Numbered from the stretch's first letter, positions 43,953-56,583 are shown. The stretch: 64,000 nucleotides of DNA from Leucocoprinus leucothites (GCA_013368445.1 JAACJO010000002.1:2480001-2544000), one strand, 5' to 3'. The notes: generated from the letters alone by a model not told the origin. Numbers and translations: made by a program.

Positions 43953-44834
43953 TCATGATAGGGAATCTGGTGGAGAGGGGATACATGAGGTGAATTTCCG
44001 CCTATGATAGAGGAGAGGCATCATGGGTGTCGATGCTAAAGCCTCAACACGCGTCACTTGAGCAATAAACAGCTCAGATGCGACAGCGCCCTTCTTCGAG
44101 GTCACGTAACCTCGTTCCTCCAGTCTACTATCAAATGCTCTACCGGTTTCCTCGCCCCAGTAAGAATTGGAGCCTCCGAGTTCCGCCTCGCGACCCGACA
44201 CACGATCCATATCGTGCAACGGCAGCCCACGCCCTACAAGCCGACACGACATGGCACCCAGAGAGCCTTCAAGCACAGGTAGCCCCTCCTTTGAAAGCGT
44301 GTATGTAATATCAGGGTCCGTAAAGGGCATTGGATAGAGGTCAGGTCGAGAGAAGGTTAATGCATGTTTGGCTTGGGTCGATGAGAGAACATTGATGACC
44401 ATCTGAGCTGGTACTTCGGTTGTGGGTGGAGATGAGGCTGAAGTTGCAGCCGAGTTAAGAGTAGTGGCCATACGAGATGGGATACGGAGTGCAAATGTGA
44501 CGAGCGGGTATGGGTCCATTGCGATTGATGTAAAAGAAGAAAGTGTTGCGCCGTGATGAAGTGCGTTAGCACTCATGCTGGGTTGACCAGTTTTATAAGG
44601 TGAAGATGGCGGCATAAACGCAGTGATGACTGCTACGGGCTGAGCGGTCTCCCGCAAGAGTTCGCGGAGCTGCTCTCGTATGCATTTTTGGGATTGTTGC
44701 TGGTTATGAGGGATTTCTTGTTGTGGTTGGGAGGCAGAAGATTGGTTGGTGACTGCTGCAGCAGTTGCTGCTTGGGAATATAAACGATGAAAAGAGGGTA
44801 TGCGAAGGTAGTAATGTGATATACGAGGCAACAT
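43953..44834 (-). CDS. Flavin reductase-like (FMN-binding) protein, probably mitochondrial
   Basis: 293 residues in one exon. The frame is open above, but the first ATG is at 44834 (MLPRISHYYLRIPSFHRLYS), a basic, Ser-rich stretch lacking acids that fits a mitochondrial presequence. After a Gln-rich linker the flavin-reductase domain follows: LRELLRETAQPVAVITAFMP, SMSANALHHGATLSSFTSIAMDPYPLVTFALRIPSRM, FVINVLSS-type segment (MVINVLSSTQAKHALTFS), LPVLEGSLGAMSCRLVGR, and LFIAQVTRVE before PLLYHRRKF. These are the conserved blocks of FMN-binding split-barrel flavin reductases, which reduce free flavin with NAD(P)H. Substrate cannot be told. Confidence 0.82.
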   Translation of the reverse strand: MLPRISHYYLRIPSFHRLYSQAATAAAVTNQSSASQPQQEIPHNQQQSQKCIREQLRELLRETAQPVAVITAFMPPSSPYKTGQPSMSANALHHGATLSSFTSIAMDPYPLVTFALRIPSRMATTLNSAATSASSPPTTEVPAQMVINVLSSTQAKHALTFSRPDLYPMPFTDPDITYTLSKEGLPVLEGSLGAMSCRLVGRGLPLHDMDRVSGREAELGGSNSYWGEETGRAFDSRLEERGYVTSKKGAVASELFIAQVTRVEALASTPMMPLLYHRRKFTSCIPSPPDSLS

Positions 44835-45285
44835 GGTGAACCCAGGTGAAGAAGGGTGCAAACGGAGTTAAGCGCCCCTACGGCTATTTACCGGCAGGAG
44901 CGGATCAAACTTGCCGCTTGTTTACCGGGCCACTGGCGTCAAGTAACTTGGGGCGTTTTGATCTCGTTCTTGTCTTGCCCCTGCTGCTTTGTGCGTTCCT
45001 CAAGCTTCAGTCTGCCATAACACGCGCCGGAGTGGAACTGAAACTTCCTTGTTCGAGTCATATCTGGATTCTGATCCGAATTCAGGCTTGCTGGTTTTTC
45101 ATGGAGGAACTTCCAAAGATACTTGATAGCCGTATGGGCAGGGACCCTTGGATCGAGTCAGACGAAGTTCTTGAGACCGGATGTGGGAGACTATAAATGT
45201 GCAGGGTTATTGAAATTCAAGAACCCTCATTGCTACTCCCGCTGTGTTCATATTGACCGTGCAGCAGTGTTTCTACGTCAGCAGG
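44835..45285. other. Divergent promoter region
   Basis: Between the flavin-reductase-like gene (left) and the first MFS gene (right); no gene recognised. Confidence 0.4.
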
Positions 45286-47508
45286 ATGCAGAAATACGAT
45301 CCTGATGTACCACAAACTATCTATGCCGAGGCACAAAATGCACTGGTACCAGATCGTGATAATAACTCAACAAAAACACCTTCAGTCGTCGAGGTCGATA
45401 AACTAGAAGAGGACGATATATTTTGGGTGCGTATATAGGAAAAAAACAGTATTTTCGTGCATTACGATGCATTAACCAAGGTCTTCTTCCCAGGTAGAAT
45501 ACGAACCCAATGACCCAAGAGATCTAATTAACTATTCCACGCGCAAAAAATGGGCCATCACATTCGTCGCATGCTTCGCAACATTTCTTTCTTGTGTGCC
45601 CCCAACCCGTTCCCTTGCTTGAGTCTCCGCTTAACCACCAATTTTCTTAGCCTCAACCGTCTCAGCCTACAATTTTGGGTTTCGATCCATGATTAGAGAC
45701 CTCGGATGCACTGAGTTTCAAACCACACTCGGGCTTAGTGTCTATCCTATTGGACTCGCCATTGTTCCCATGTTCATCGCTGCGCTGAGTGAAGAGTTCG
45801 GTAGGTGGCCGCTATTCTTTTGGAGTAGCATTGGGTTTGAACTTTGCTACGTTATGATTGCTATGTAAAGTCTTTCCCGTTGGTTTTCTCCTCTCGAAAT
45901 TAACATCGACATCTATGAAGGGCTCCAAATATTCAAGTCGTTATTGCTGGTCGGTTCTTGCAGGGCTGCTTCTCGTCAACAGGTGCTACAATGGTCAGCG
46001 GGACAATCGCCGATATCTGGCCTGTCGCCGAGTGAGTTCTCCACAAAGGAACGCAACCCGGGAGCTTGTTAATCCTCTCCCTGGTAGTCGTGGTCTTCCC
46101 ATGGCTTTCTTTTCCTTGATATCCATCTTCATGTTGGGTGTGGGACCGATCATGGGAGGATGGATAGAGATGAATCCCAGGCTCGAGTGGAAGTGGATAG
46201 AATGGATACAAATGACGTGATACCTTTTTTTTTTCAACAAGCCACCGATCTTTTCGCTAAAATTCAGCGCTCCTAGGTGGGCTGGGGTATTCATCTTTGT
46301 TGTCGCTTTCTGGCTTCCGGAAACGCGATCTACAATTGTTCTCGAGAATATCGCAAAACGGCTACGAAAAGAAACAGGCAATAGAATGTATAGAGCGCGT
46401 GTGGATAAGCCGAATGCGCGTAAATTGATTTGGATCAGTTGTAAAAGGCCTATTCGTACGTATGATCCAATGCTCAAAATACAGCTTAATATTCACTCCC
46501 TCACGATATAGGACTGCTCCTAACGGAGCCTGTTGTGACTAGCTTCAGTGTAGGTATTCTGCTACTCTGTAAATAAAGTCTCGTGTGCTGACGTTGGATA
46601 TAGCTATGGCTGGGATTCTGCTGAGGCGTTTTTTTACTGTCTTATCGAATCCATTTCCACTATCTTCCAAACTCTTCATAATTTCACTATCGGCCAGACT
46701 GGACTTGTCTTCATAACTATGATGTACGTCGCACTCTCTCTACACATCTATCCTCGTTCCTCTATTCTCATCTGACTATATAGGGTTGGTTCTACCCTTG
46801 GATTCTTGACGAACTTTTATCAAGAGAAGCTATACAAGTGGGTCGGTTAAGACTCGCGCACAATATCATGCTGAAGTTTTCATAATAGAAAATACTACCC
46901 CGTCCGAGGAACTGAAGCTCGTCTTATAGCTCCGTGTTTCGCGGCAATCCTGTTGCCAATCGGGATGTTCATATACGCCTGGTGTTCTTTCCCCTCCGTA
47001 CACTGGATCTTCCTATGCCTCGGGATCACAGTATGTGCCTAGCCTTCAACTCCGTACTCGTGCTCTATCCCACCTTTTTGTTGGATAGATTTACATTTGG
47101 GGAGCATTCGTTGTTTATCTCAGTGTGTTTTCATATCTAGCTGATTGGTATGTCGGGTCGCCACTTAGTCATCGCCCTCTCCATGACTCATTAATGGTGA
47201 ACAACAGTTACGGTCCTTACGCATCTTCTGCTCTCGCCGGTCAATCCCTCGCACGTAACATCCTCGGAACGGTGTTCCCTCTCTTCACGCAGCAAATGTA
47301 TCGTAACCTGACGTACAAATGGGCGAATACCCTGTTTGGTTGTATTGCGCTGTTAATGTTGCCCATCCCCTTTGTGTGTAAACGCTCATTTAGACCTTTT
47401 TAGCTGGAAGCGCTCATTCATTCTTCTACTCAGGTTTTATTTTATTATGGGCCCAAGATCAGAATGATGAGCAAGTTTTCTAGGAAAGCTATGGAGGGTC
47501 AGAAGTGA
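45286..47508 (+). pseudogene. MFS multidrug/polyamine-type transporter, tandem copy 1, broken
   Basis: Many short exons joined by 45-70 bp introns encode an MFS protein of the fungal DHA1 (FLU1/TPO-like) group: VEYEPNDPRDLINYSTRKKW, AYNFGFRSMIRDLGCTEFQT, LSEEFGRWPLFFWSS, RFLQGCFSSTGATMVSGTIA, GLPMAFFSLISIFMLGVGPI, GWIEMNPRLEWKWIEWIQM, ETRSTIVLENIAKRL, YYPVRGTEARLIAPC and YGPYASSALAGQSLARNILG, ending EGQK (TGA 47506-47508). The exon with LWLGFC has TGA at 46622-46624 where the neighbour copy has Trp, and its T run (46629-46635) is one base too long, shifting the frame. It would have been a 12-helix plasma-membrane or vacuolar proton antiporter. Confidence 0.78.
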
Positions 47509-47793
47509 GAGGTTTGTGTCTTAACAGGGTAGATGGTCACTGCATCAAATTTTATTTTATTTCCCTCACCTTTTGCGACGGGTGTGAACATCATTACCTG
47601 TTTTCTGACAACATACTGTTCACATGCCACTCCACATCTCGTTATCCTGTCATTGAGCCAATAGCTGTCGGATCGATAACGTCAAGCGTCCCGTTGGAAA
47701 GTTTCGAAAGATCATTTGGCAAGTCAAGTAAAGAGGTTTATAAAACCACAGTCTCTCCTCCACTCTTCCCTAGTATCTTCCACACTGCCCATC

Positions 47794-50122
47794 ATGCAAA
47801 GGAATATAGGCGCCAATGAAAACCAGCAACGATCTAATGATGAGGAAGCTGGAATTGTCCAGCAAGGCACTGTCGAGAGCGCACAGAACACAATTGCGTC
47901 CGACTACGATCCGAGGTGAGTCGTGAATTGCTGGTCGATGTCTGACAAATCTGATATGTTCAGCTCGATAAAATCCCTTCCCTCTATGGAGGAAAAAATA
48001 GGAGAGCAAGACGGTATCCTTTGGGTATGCAATGCTTCTTTCTCCACTTCAGAGTTCCTGGTTCCTGATATGACAAACTAACCAGGTCGATTATGAGCCC
48101 CATGACCCAAGGGAGCCAATTAACTTTTCTCGACGCAAAAAATGGGCTATCACACTCGTCGCATGTTTTGCGACATATCTCTCTGGTATGCTCTTGTTAA
48201 CACCAAGTTGCCCCCCAATCTCACCTTGGACCCCCATACTATAGGCTCGGCTGTCGCTGCTTACCCATTTGGGTATAAATCTATGATCCGTGATCTCGAC
48301 TGCACGGAATTCCAAGCAACCCTTGGTCTGAGTGCTTATACTATTGGCCTCGGTATCGTTCCAATGTTCATATCTGCACTGAGCGAGGAGTTTGGTCGAT
48401 GGCCGTTGTTTCTTTGGAGTAGCCTTGGCTTTGAACTTTGTTTCGCAATGATTGCCTTGTACGGTATTTCAGGTCCTCAACAAGTTAATTTCCGCACTGA
48501 TTTCATATCTACCTTGACAGGGCTCCGAATATTGAAACAGTGATCATTGGTCGGTTCCTGCAGGGAGGTCTTTCATCAACGGGAGCGACGATGGTCGGTG
48601 GCACAATTGCCGACATTTGGCCTGTTGCTGAGTGGGTTTAAGCTGATGCTGGTTGGCTCGAGCCTGATGTGCTTGCTGACGGTGGCTGAATAGTCGCGGG
48701 CTTCCGATGGCCATTTTTTCGTTTACTTCGATTTTCAATTTAGGTATGGGCGCCATTATGGCCGGCTGGATAGAAATGAACCCGAAGCTTGGGTGGAGGT
48801 GGATACAGTGGGTTCAAATGACGTAGGTCGCTTCTCAATCGCTTCTAATTTGGCGACTGACGCTGACCATGCTCAGATGGGCGGGTGCATTTGTCCTTAC
48901 CATCCTTCTATGGTTCCCGGAAACGCGTTCTACAATTGTTTTAGAAAGGATCGCAAAGGGTTTACGGAAGCAAACGGGAGATAAGAGGTATAAAGCGCAC
49001 GTACAGAAACCCAGCACGAGAGAATTGATATGGATAAGCTGTAAAAGACCAATACGTGCGTATTTTGATGAAAATCCACGCTTTGAATCTCTCACTAAGA
49101 CATTCGTTGCAGGCCTCCTCTTAACTGAGCCAGTAGTCGCCAGCTTCAGCGTGAGTCATCTGGCTTCTCGACCAAAAATCAGCTTTCTGAAACTGAGGAC
49201 GACTAGTTGTGGCTCGCTTTTTGCTGGGGCGTTCTTTATTGTATGATTGATTCCATCTCTTCTGTCTTTCAAAATCTACACCACTTCACCATTGGTGAGA
49301 CCGGGTTGGTCTTCATTACTATGATGTACGTATTCCTAGGCATCTCAAGCGTGGTTTCTCTTAATACTTCAAGGTTATAGGGTCAGTTCTGTCCTCGGCA
49401 TCTTTACATGCCTCTATCAGGAGAAACTGTACCAGTTGAGTGATCTGAGGTTTGCACTTCCAAGTAGCTGGGCTTATGCACAGATGAAAGGAAATATTAT
49501 CCCATCCGAGGAACAGAGGCCCGATTAATCGCGCCATGCTTCGCTGCTATTTTGCTACCGGCTGGAATGTTCATCTATGCGTGGTCTTCATTCCCTTGGG
49601 TGCATTGGATAGCTTTGTGCATCGGGATCACAGTACACCCTTCCATTACATCGTGTTATGAGCCAGCTAACGCCCTTCATAACTTGGTCCATCGCAGGTA
49701 TACATGTGGGGAGGGTTCACCGTCTATAACTGTGCATTTTCATACCTAGCCGATTGGTAGGCTCATGGACCTCATCATCCACGCACTCATGACTAACTAA
49801 CTGGCGGGCAATTTGACGGTGTAAAGTTACGGTCCATGCTTCTTCCGCACTCGCTGGGCAATCACTAGCGCGTAATATCCTCGGGACTGTGTTCCCCCTG
49901 TTCACGCAGCAAATGTATCGCAATCTAACGTACAAGTGGGCGAATACCTTGTTCGGATGTATAGCATTGTTATTGATGCCTATTCCTTTCGTGCGTATGA
50001 GTTTCTTATATGCCATAGTGCTTATGGATGACATTCATACACAACAGATTCTTTTACTTTATGGGCCTAGAATTCGGATGATAAGTAAATTCTCCAGAAA
50101 AGTGATTGAAGGACAAACGTAA
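47794..50122 (+). pseudogene. MFS multidrug/polyamine-type transporter, tandem copy 2, 3' frameshift
   Basis: Same exon plan as copy 1, starting MQRNIGANENQQRSNDEEAG. It has VDYEPHDPREPINFSRRKKW, YKSMIRDLDCTEFQATLGLS, RFLQGGLSSTGATMVGGTIA, LWLAFCWGVLYCMIDSISSV and KYYPIRGTEARLIAPCFAAI, and is intact through VYMWGGFTVYNCAFSYLADW. In the next exon (about 49828) the sequence after GGTCCA is two bases shorter than in copy 1, so SSALAGQSLARNILGTVFPL and the last helices, ending EGQT at 50122, are out of frame. Unless an unusual splice corrects it, helices 11-12 are lost. Drug or polyamine export is inferred from family only. Confidence 0.72.
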
Positions 50123-50262
50123 GCGTGACTTGTATAAGAGAATTGGTCGAGCAATTATTTCCGAGTTTCTACTTGCTCATTTTGGTTCATGTAAAAATAT
50201 CCATTGGACTCTTACGCCGTCAACGCGAATGAAATGGGTATCAAGGGTATCTCTGCTACAAT

Positions 50263-52671
50263 TACATACTAAAACGCCGCAAACGCTCAATGCAAGTATA
50301 TACACTAGTATCATCCAGATCGACATTGCTACCCTTCGGCTCGAACTCGATAAAGCGGGTAGGGAGTTCCGCACCTCCAAGAATGACTATTCCAGTCCTG
50401 GGTGAGCATGACAAAGGCAAAGGAGTAAGAACGGAACATACACAGATCGTAAAACTCCTCTTTTGTCAGATGAAGGCCAGGTACATGAGCCAATCGCTTT
50501 GCCTTCAATTCTGGTGACTCCCCAAATTCCATGGTGATACCAGATCGCTGTTGTCATCATCAGCTGAAGTCACCGTTACGAAGCGAACTGCAAACCTTCG
50601 GATGGTGTCGGTTTTGAGATCGCATTCTGAAACCCAGACTTTCGCAAGTCAAAGATAAATTTTGCTCCTCCAAATACGCCCGAAATGACCCCTCATGGTC
50701 CACGAAAGCATCAAGAAAATCAATCATGCGCAGTAAAGACGTCGAGGTAATGGTCTTTCCATTCTTTCCATCTTGTTTAGCTGTTTCCGCAACGTCCACT
50801 TTCTTCAGCTTATATTCCTAGGGGTATGTTAGAATGAGGATTCAAGGGCTACAGAATACAAGTAATTCACCAGAGCAGGGAGATTCTTTGCCTTTGTCAT
50901 CAGAATTTGCATCAGGCGAGGGTTGCCACGTGCTATAGCACAAGGCATTTGATGGTACCATGTCCGAGATTGCATCAATATACAAGCCCCTGAACTTCCA
51001 GGATTCACCAAAGGGGCCAAGCATGATAAGCATTCTCGTACCCCGATCACATCCATCAATCCGCCAGCATCAATGCGATCGAAGCAGTTAGCTTCGAATG
51101 CCGGAAGAAGTCCTGAGCATATGCCCGTCGAGAGAACCCGAACGTCGAATTGTGTGAAATAGATATTGACGCAGATATCTTGAAGGCGCCGGGCAAACTT
51201 CGCGAGTTCAGACTTTACGTGAAAGAAGAGGCACCCAAGGATATCGGAAGTATCCAGACCGTGATCTGCTCCTGACTGGTGAACAGAGGCAATATCCCAT
51301 CCTTGAAGAGGGTTTACATCGGCCGTGAGTCCCAGCCACTCGCCTTGAGGAGAGAAGTGAAGTCTAGATCGATTGTCAGAGGGTATTGGTATGGGCGCAG
51401 GTCTAGAAAGTCAATGTACCGGTTTGGCTGATTAAAGGAAGTAGTGTTTAAGAAGACGGGTGACAGTACCCCTGTCTCCCAGAAGCGCGAAAAAGTTAGC
51501 CGATGTGCAGGTTTTAATTTCATCAGGTGTCGCTCTCTATCATCGAGGTGCAACGAATGAAGTAGCGCGTCGTGGAGGCCTCTTCGGGCCTTTGTTAGGC
51601 CATACATAGATGATACCATTTCGACAGGGCGTTTAATCCCCATCGTGGTTTGCATTGTGTGGAGTTTTCCAAGGCCACGAGTCTCCAGACTGCTGAAAAA
51701 GGACATGTCACCCTCTCGAGGTCCAACGCCGTAGATTTCGTCGGCACACGTTTTGAGATACTCGGAGGACGGTGGCGTTAGGAATGCTGAGTACATTAGA
51801 TGTGTCGCGATTTCCGCAGATTCTTCGATTTCGCGCCCAGAGCGAAGTAGAGCATATAGAACCATCAAGTGACGGTTGATGACGACGGAATCAACGTGGT
51901 TCAATAAAATCTCGCATTGTCCTTCAAAACCTCGAGGCAGACTATTGATTGTTCTGATTAGCTGAATTAGACTTCCAGCACCTGCAGAATAGCTATCAGT
52001 TATTTCGGATGGTGTATTTCTTACGGGAGATGGGAGCACCTGGGTAACATATCTTCAGATTCCTGTGGAGGTCGTCGGACGATAATCTCAGCCCAAGGCC
52101 AAGACAGTCGAATGCAGGACTCGAATTCCACAACGGGTATGATTCTTGAATGAGGTTGTCCGAGTCTAGTCGGAACTTTGGGGCGCGTCGTTCGGTTACC
52201 CAGTGAGGCCGCCACTTTGAGCTCCTTAATTCATGCTCGCAATGGACGCGATGTCGAGACCAGTGATGACGCTGGCAACGTTCTGAACAGTACTAATCAA
52301 AGAATAATTAGGTGCTACTGGTTTCAAACAAGTGTAGGTAACGAGTCACAAACCTTTACTAGATTGCACTGTGTGAGACGAAAACACTTAGTTTAATGAC
52401 AGGATGGATTGCAGGGTAGGCTCATCAGATTACTCACCTGTGAACAAGCAAGTACTCCAGTATTGGGGCATGCGCTTGGAGCAGCACCGCGTCCGGTAAC
52501 ATTGGCGCACAAAACTTTTGAGAGCACTTGACCACCGTATCCCGATCCTAACCCAGTGACAGCGGGAGTTGAACTCCCAGAACGTAATGACAATGACCCT
52601 GCCAGGACGGCTGCTTTTGTACTCTTCAGTCGGGTGAGGATCCGCTGGTATTGGACGCTATCGCTACCCAT
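50263..52671 (-). CDS. MYND zinc-finger / DUF4470 protein
   Basis: About nine exons starting at ATG 52671 (MGSDSVQYQRILTRLKSTKA). The MYND finger is spread over three exons: CANVTGRGAAPSAC and CSQ (52438-52671), a 15-bp micro-exon CNLVK (52354-52368), then YCSERCQRHHWSRHRVHCEH (52040-52292). The DUF4470-type domain follows: SSPAFDCLGLGL, SLIQLIRTINSLPRGFEGQC, LMVLYALLRSGREIEESAEI and MYSAFLTPPSSEYLK. Further blocks are LHFSPQGEWLGLTADVNPLQ (after a 55-bp intron near 51365-51419), ILGCLFFHVKSELAKFARRL, GICSGLLPAFEANCFDRIDA and finally TGIVILGGAELPTRFIEFEP to RLRRFSM at 50263. All joins keep frame and use GT-AG sites. The family is expanded in mushrooms; MYND fingers bind Pro-rich partner peptides, the function of the rest is unknown. 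Confidence 0.83.
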
Positions 52672-53314
52672 GTCGGAGGGAGTGATGACGGTGGGGACGC
52701 TGGAGGGTGTTAAGTTGGTTGAACCATTGGAATGGCACTAACGATCGGGTTATATAAGTATGGTCGAAGGTTAGAGTAAGGCAACGCGCTTACCAAGGTA
52801 TTTATGGTAACCACCGCTCTTCCGAAGCAGGAGAAATTTACGTAGTCCCGTATACCAGCGTACATTCTCCATTGGTGTGACACAAGGGTGGAGCGAGTAC
52901 AGTATGTCAAACTACGATCATTTTAACTACATATCTATTGTGCGGGCACTAGCATTGACTCCGTACAGCCGCCCTAAAACGCAACTCTGATCTTTGAAAC
53001 TTGTATTGTGTTCAAATGACCTGGCTTCCGTATTGAGCAATGGGGACACCAGCAACGTGCTTGATGAGGCCTTGAAGCTGTGAGGATTGTTGACGGAGCG
53101 GAACAGAGCAGCTCGAACGTTAATTGCATCGTCGAGTTAACTAATTTGGACATCATCATGATTGCCATGTCCATACTTCAAATATATCTAAATTTAACTC
53201 CACGTCATACATTCGTGAAAAAAGAAAAAAAAAACACGTTCAACAGTATGTATGATAATAAGCATGTCTCAAAAAGAAACTTATCTGCATATCATCGGAC
53301 CTATTGAACATATT
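52672..53314. other. Intergenic region
   Basis: Holds the promoter of the MYND gene and the 3' flank of the next F-box gene; A-run at 53218-53237; no gene seen. Confidence 0.4.
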
Positions 53315-54766
53315 CTAATCGGACCAACTCAAACGAGCATGCGGAACAAGTTGTTGGTACCACAGAGGAACGACCTGGTCTTCGCCCACCCTGAGAATGA
53401 GATTTTCACCACCATATAGTGGGCCCGGGAAAAGGGCTAGGTCCCAGTTGAGGGTCAATCCAAATACTTGTAGAGTAACAATTTGACCCAATGCCGCTGC
53501 CCTCAACGCCATGGTAGTCACAAGGTCGATTGTACTTCGTGCATCCACTGGCAGTTCTGTAGGGCCTTCCCAAGCCGGGTAACTATGAATTGAAAGTTGC
53601 TTGAGTTTGGGGAACGGCCACGATGACTGGGGATCACCCCTGTGTTTGAGGGGAAATAGGATAGAACTGAAGACATTGGGAGAAAAGCCGAAAGTTCCGA
53701 ACTCCATTGTCTCGGTCTCTACATTCGAGGGAAGGAAGAACAAGGGAAACCCATTTGGTGAGTTATTCTTGATTTTCAGGGAGCGAAAGCTGGTCGGAAG
53801 GCGCTGCAAGAATGTGGCAAGGTGCGGGTTAAGATTGTCAACGAATGGGTCCTCCATCCACCAGAGGGATTGGAGTGCAGGTGTTTGAACGCAACGAAGT
53901 ACCAGAGCGTCCCACTCCGTGCCCGCACTTTCCCAAGTCAGTGTTTCCAGATGTGGAAGGATGACCACGTTCGGAAGAGCCGGAGGTTCAATCTCTTCGA
54001 CAGGGAACACCGGTGAATCCATTTCAAAACGTTCCAAGTTCGGGCACTGCGAAAGGAGCTGTGCACACACTTCGGTCGGTATCTGGGAAAGGAACAGCCT
54101 TGTGATGGAGTTCCACGGCAAGATAACATCGCCCGAAACCCCCCACATGTCGAGTACGGAAAGCGACGAGAAATTGGATAAATCGAGCTCAAAGTCTCTA
54201 GTTAACCGAGATTCGTAGATCCATAGGCGGTCAAGACTTGCCATCTCGGAAGCGTGGTATAGCCACAAGGAGAGGGAAGGAGGGTAAGAGAGATGGAGGC
54301 TCACAACTCTCCACAAGGCTTCTTCGATCAATTTGTCAACCAGGGGATGGACCAATGTAGTTTGAGCGACCGGGTAGGTCATATCCTCTTCGTAAGCCAA
54401 GCTCAGAGATAAGGGAAGTTCACCGGAGTTCTCGAGGTATAGCTTCATAAGACAGGCTTGAGGGCGAATATCGGAGGATTTGAAGTCGATCTCTATATCC
54501 GTCCACAGCGCGGGAGTAGACCAGGCAACCTGACGCCAGGTAGAGCAGACAGCGCCCAGTACTTGGACAACGGGCAATTCCGACTCCCATCGCTTGTCTT
54601 CATCGGGTTCGCGGCAATTGAGAAAGATAGAATCTTCAAAAATCAACGAAAGTATCTCTGAAGGTAATTCACGAGTGGCGGCTTGTAGTAAATTGAGTTC
54701 TCGTAAAGCTGCTGGGTTCGGGTGGCCCCTCATCTTGGAAGAACGATCGCTGCTCTGCAATAACAT
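53315..54766 (-). CDS. F-box protein
   Basis: Single exon, 483 residues, ATG 54766. F-box ATRELPSEILSLIFEDSIFL (residues about 30-49), VVQVLGAVCSTWRQVAWSTPALWTDIEIDF, then leucine-rich-like segments with IPTEVCAQLLSQCPNLERFE and a C-terminal block ALRAAALGQIVTLQVFGLTL, WDLALFPGPLYGGENLILR. The same C-terminal block occurs in the broken gene at 60337-61820, so the two are paralogues distinct from the 30-42 kb cluster. Predicted SCF adaptor. Confidence 0.82.
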   Translation of the reverse strand: MLLQSSDRSSKMRGHPNPAALRELNLLQAATRELPSEILSLIFEDSIFLNCREPDEDKRWESELPVVQVLGAVCSTWRQVAWSTPALWTDIEIDFKSSDIRPQACLMKLYLENSGELPLSLSLAYEEDMTYPVAQTTLVHPLVDKLIEEALWRVVSLHLSYPPSLSLWLYHASEMASLDRLWIYESRLTRDFELDLSNFSSLSVLDMWGVSGDVILPWNSITRLFLSQIPTEVCAQLLSQCPNLERFEMDSPVFPVEEIEPPALPNVVILPHLETLTWESAGTEWDALVLRCVQTPALQSLWWMEDPFVDNLNPHLATFLQRLPTSFRSLKIKNNSPNGFPLFFLPSNVETETMEFGTFGFSPNVFSSILFPLKHRGDPQSSWPFPKLKQLSIHSYPAWEGPTELPVDARSTIDLVTTMALRAAALGQIVTLQVFGLTLNWDLALFPGPLYGGENLILRVGEDQVVPLWYQQLVPHARLSWSD

Positions 54767-56583
54767 CTGTATGTCAATTCATCTACGATGAAGTAAGATT
54801 TTTGTTACTGACAAGAATTCCCGGTTGTTTAGTCGACTCGAGTGATGGATGGGAGAACAAGGAAATGCTCGAGACCCTGACAACCTAGCGCTCTTTAAAT
54901 AATTTTCAGCAGCTGACTCGCTCACGTGGCGGGGTTCAAACTATCGCTTGCGCTTGCGCGGTATGCACTGATCCATGACGCATTTTGATGGAGTCGAAGG
55001 AGGTATCAACCCAGCAACTCCTGAAGGCAGTCGACCGAATCGTGAGACCTGCAATTTGACCGGCTACAACAGTTGGCACAGATCGCAAAAGTGATGCGCT
55101 TGAATGTGTTGGAAGTATTGGAAAAAGGCAGTAAGGTACCCGGCCAGGTATTACGAGCACACTTCGTTCAAGGGAGTTGAGGGTAGTATGGAGATAACGG
55201 GCCGCGCTTATGCCAGACCACTGGCCTAACAACTCCACGAGAGTATTCGTGAGTTTATTAAGGTGGTCGATGGAAGTCCAATAGGAGGGTATTCGGTGGC
55301 ACCAGAGTACCTCGCAGATCCTCGAAACGTCGCGCGTTGTCAGTGCACAATGCTTATGAGCGCTCAAGATTTAGGCATTGTAGAAGGGCTTGTGCACATG
55401 TGGGTGACGGAGGGGTACAGAGGGTCACTGGCCTTGTTCAACATTCTGCCCAGGTGGTGTTTAGAGAGTGGGTTCCGAATAGTTGATTAACATCGGGAAG
55501 CAGTGGAAGGAGTGTCCTGTTAGTTACATAACCTGAGAGCTATCGTTTCAGCGTCGACCGAGGTACTGACTAGGGCTTCTCCAATATTGATGCAGGTTGT
55601 TTGAGAAACGTAGTGAGGGCTAGTGGGAGATTTCAGGCTTCTCGAGAAATGTCGGTGGTGGAAATACTCCAGCTCGAACGCCGGGGTGACGAAAACAGAT
55701 CAATGGGTGACCGTGTCCGGAAAGCCTAGGGCCTGAGATTGGTCCGGGCCGTCTGGCGCTAAGCGGTAGAACTCGACTCGGAAACAATAGAGAGGACTTG
55801 GATGTGAGAGCATTCGTAGTTGACACACTTGTCCAGTGACTCTGAGTCGTATTCTTATTGATCGGACAAACAACCATGCTGTCGGGATCATTCCTGGGAG
55901 TAGGATTCGAGTCGTTGTCTCCGGCTCAAGTTGGAAGTCTCAGACGAGACTCCCGAGATTTGCAGATTGGATCTCGGATTGTTCGCTGTCCTGGACTGTC
56001 AGGCATTCTTGATCAAAATCGACCCCTTTTTAGCTCGCCCCCTTCGTCATATAGCTTAGCGCTCACCACTGGCAGCTGTGACTTCGGAAAGGAAATGACA
56101 CTCAATGACCACCAAATCAGAAATCAAGGCCCCGGCTAAGTGAACCGCCCACTGGAGTTTCCAACAATGGAGTACCTGCATGCAAGTATGATAGAGCCGC
56201 GTCTCTTAACGGCCTTGTCCCCCTCTGTAGCATAGGTCCCTTCATCTTAACACGCTTGTGTATATGCACATACTAGTACATAGTGAGAGAAATATAAATA
56301 TATAAATGTTGAATCTAAGATTAAAATTGAAAAAAAACCGAACATGTGACTCGTGTGAGCCCACGTGGATTAGCGCGTCTAAGATCTCAATGTTGACCAG
56401 CCAAATAAATCAAAGTAACGCGTGGTGCGGACGTTTTGCTAAATCCCCTCATCTGTCTGAACTACATGAGCCAGTCAGCTGTAGGCCACCTCTTCTTGCG
56501 TCTTAGTTCGAGCGTACTCATTTTCGTGACTATATCAGACGATTTCACCCACTGCTTGGGTACCTAAGCCCCAGTCGTCTTGG
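54767..56583. other. Long intergenic region, no supported gene
   Basis: Open frames of 60-143 codons exist on the minus strand (54936-55367, 55620-55890) but show no domain, and I could not chain them into a gene. The right part is AT-rich near 56270-56330 and should hold the promoter of the phosphotransferase gene. Confidence 0.35.

Noticed and set aside
54936..55890. Minus-strand open frames between F-box and phosphotransferase genes
   Set aside because: No homology recognised, no good splice chain; described as intergenic instead.
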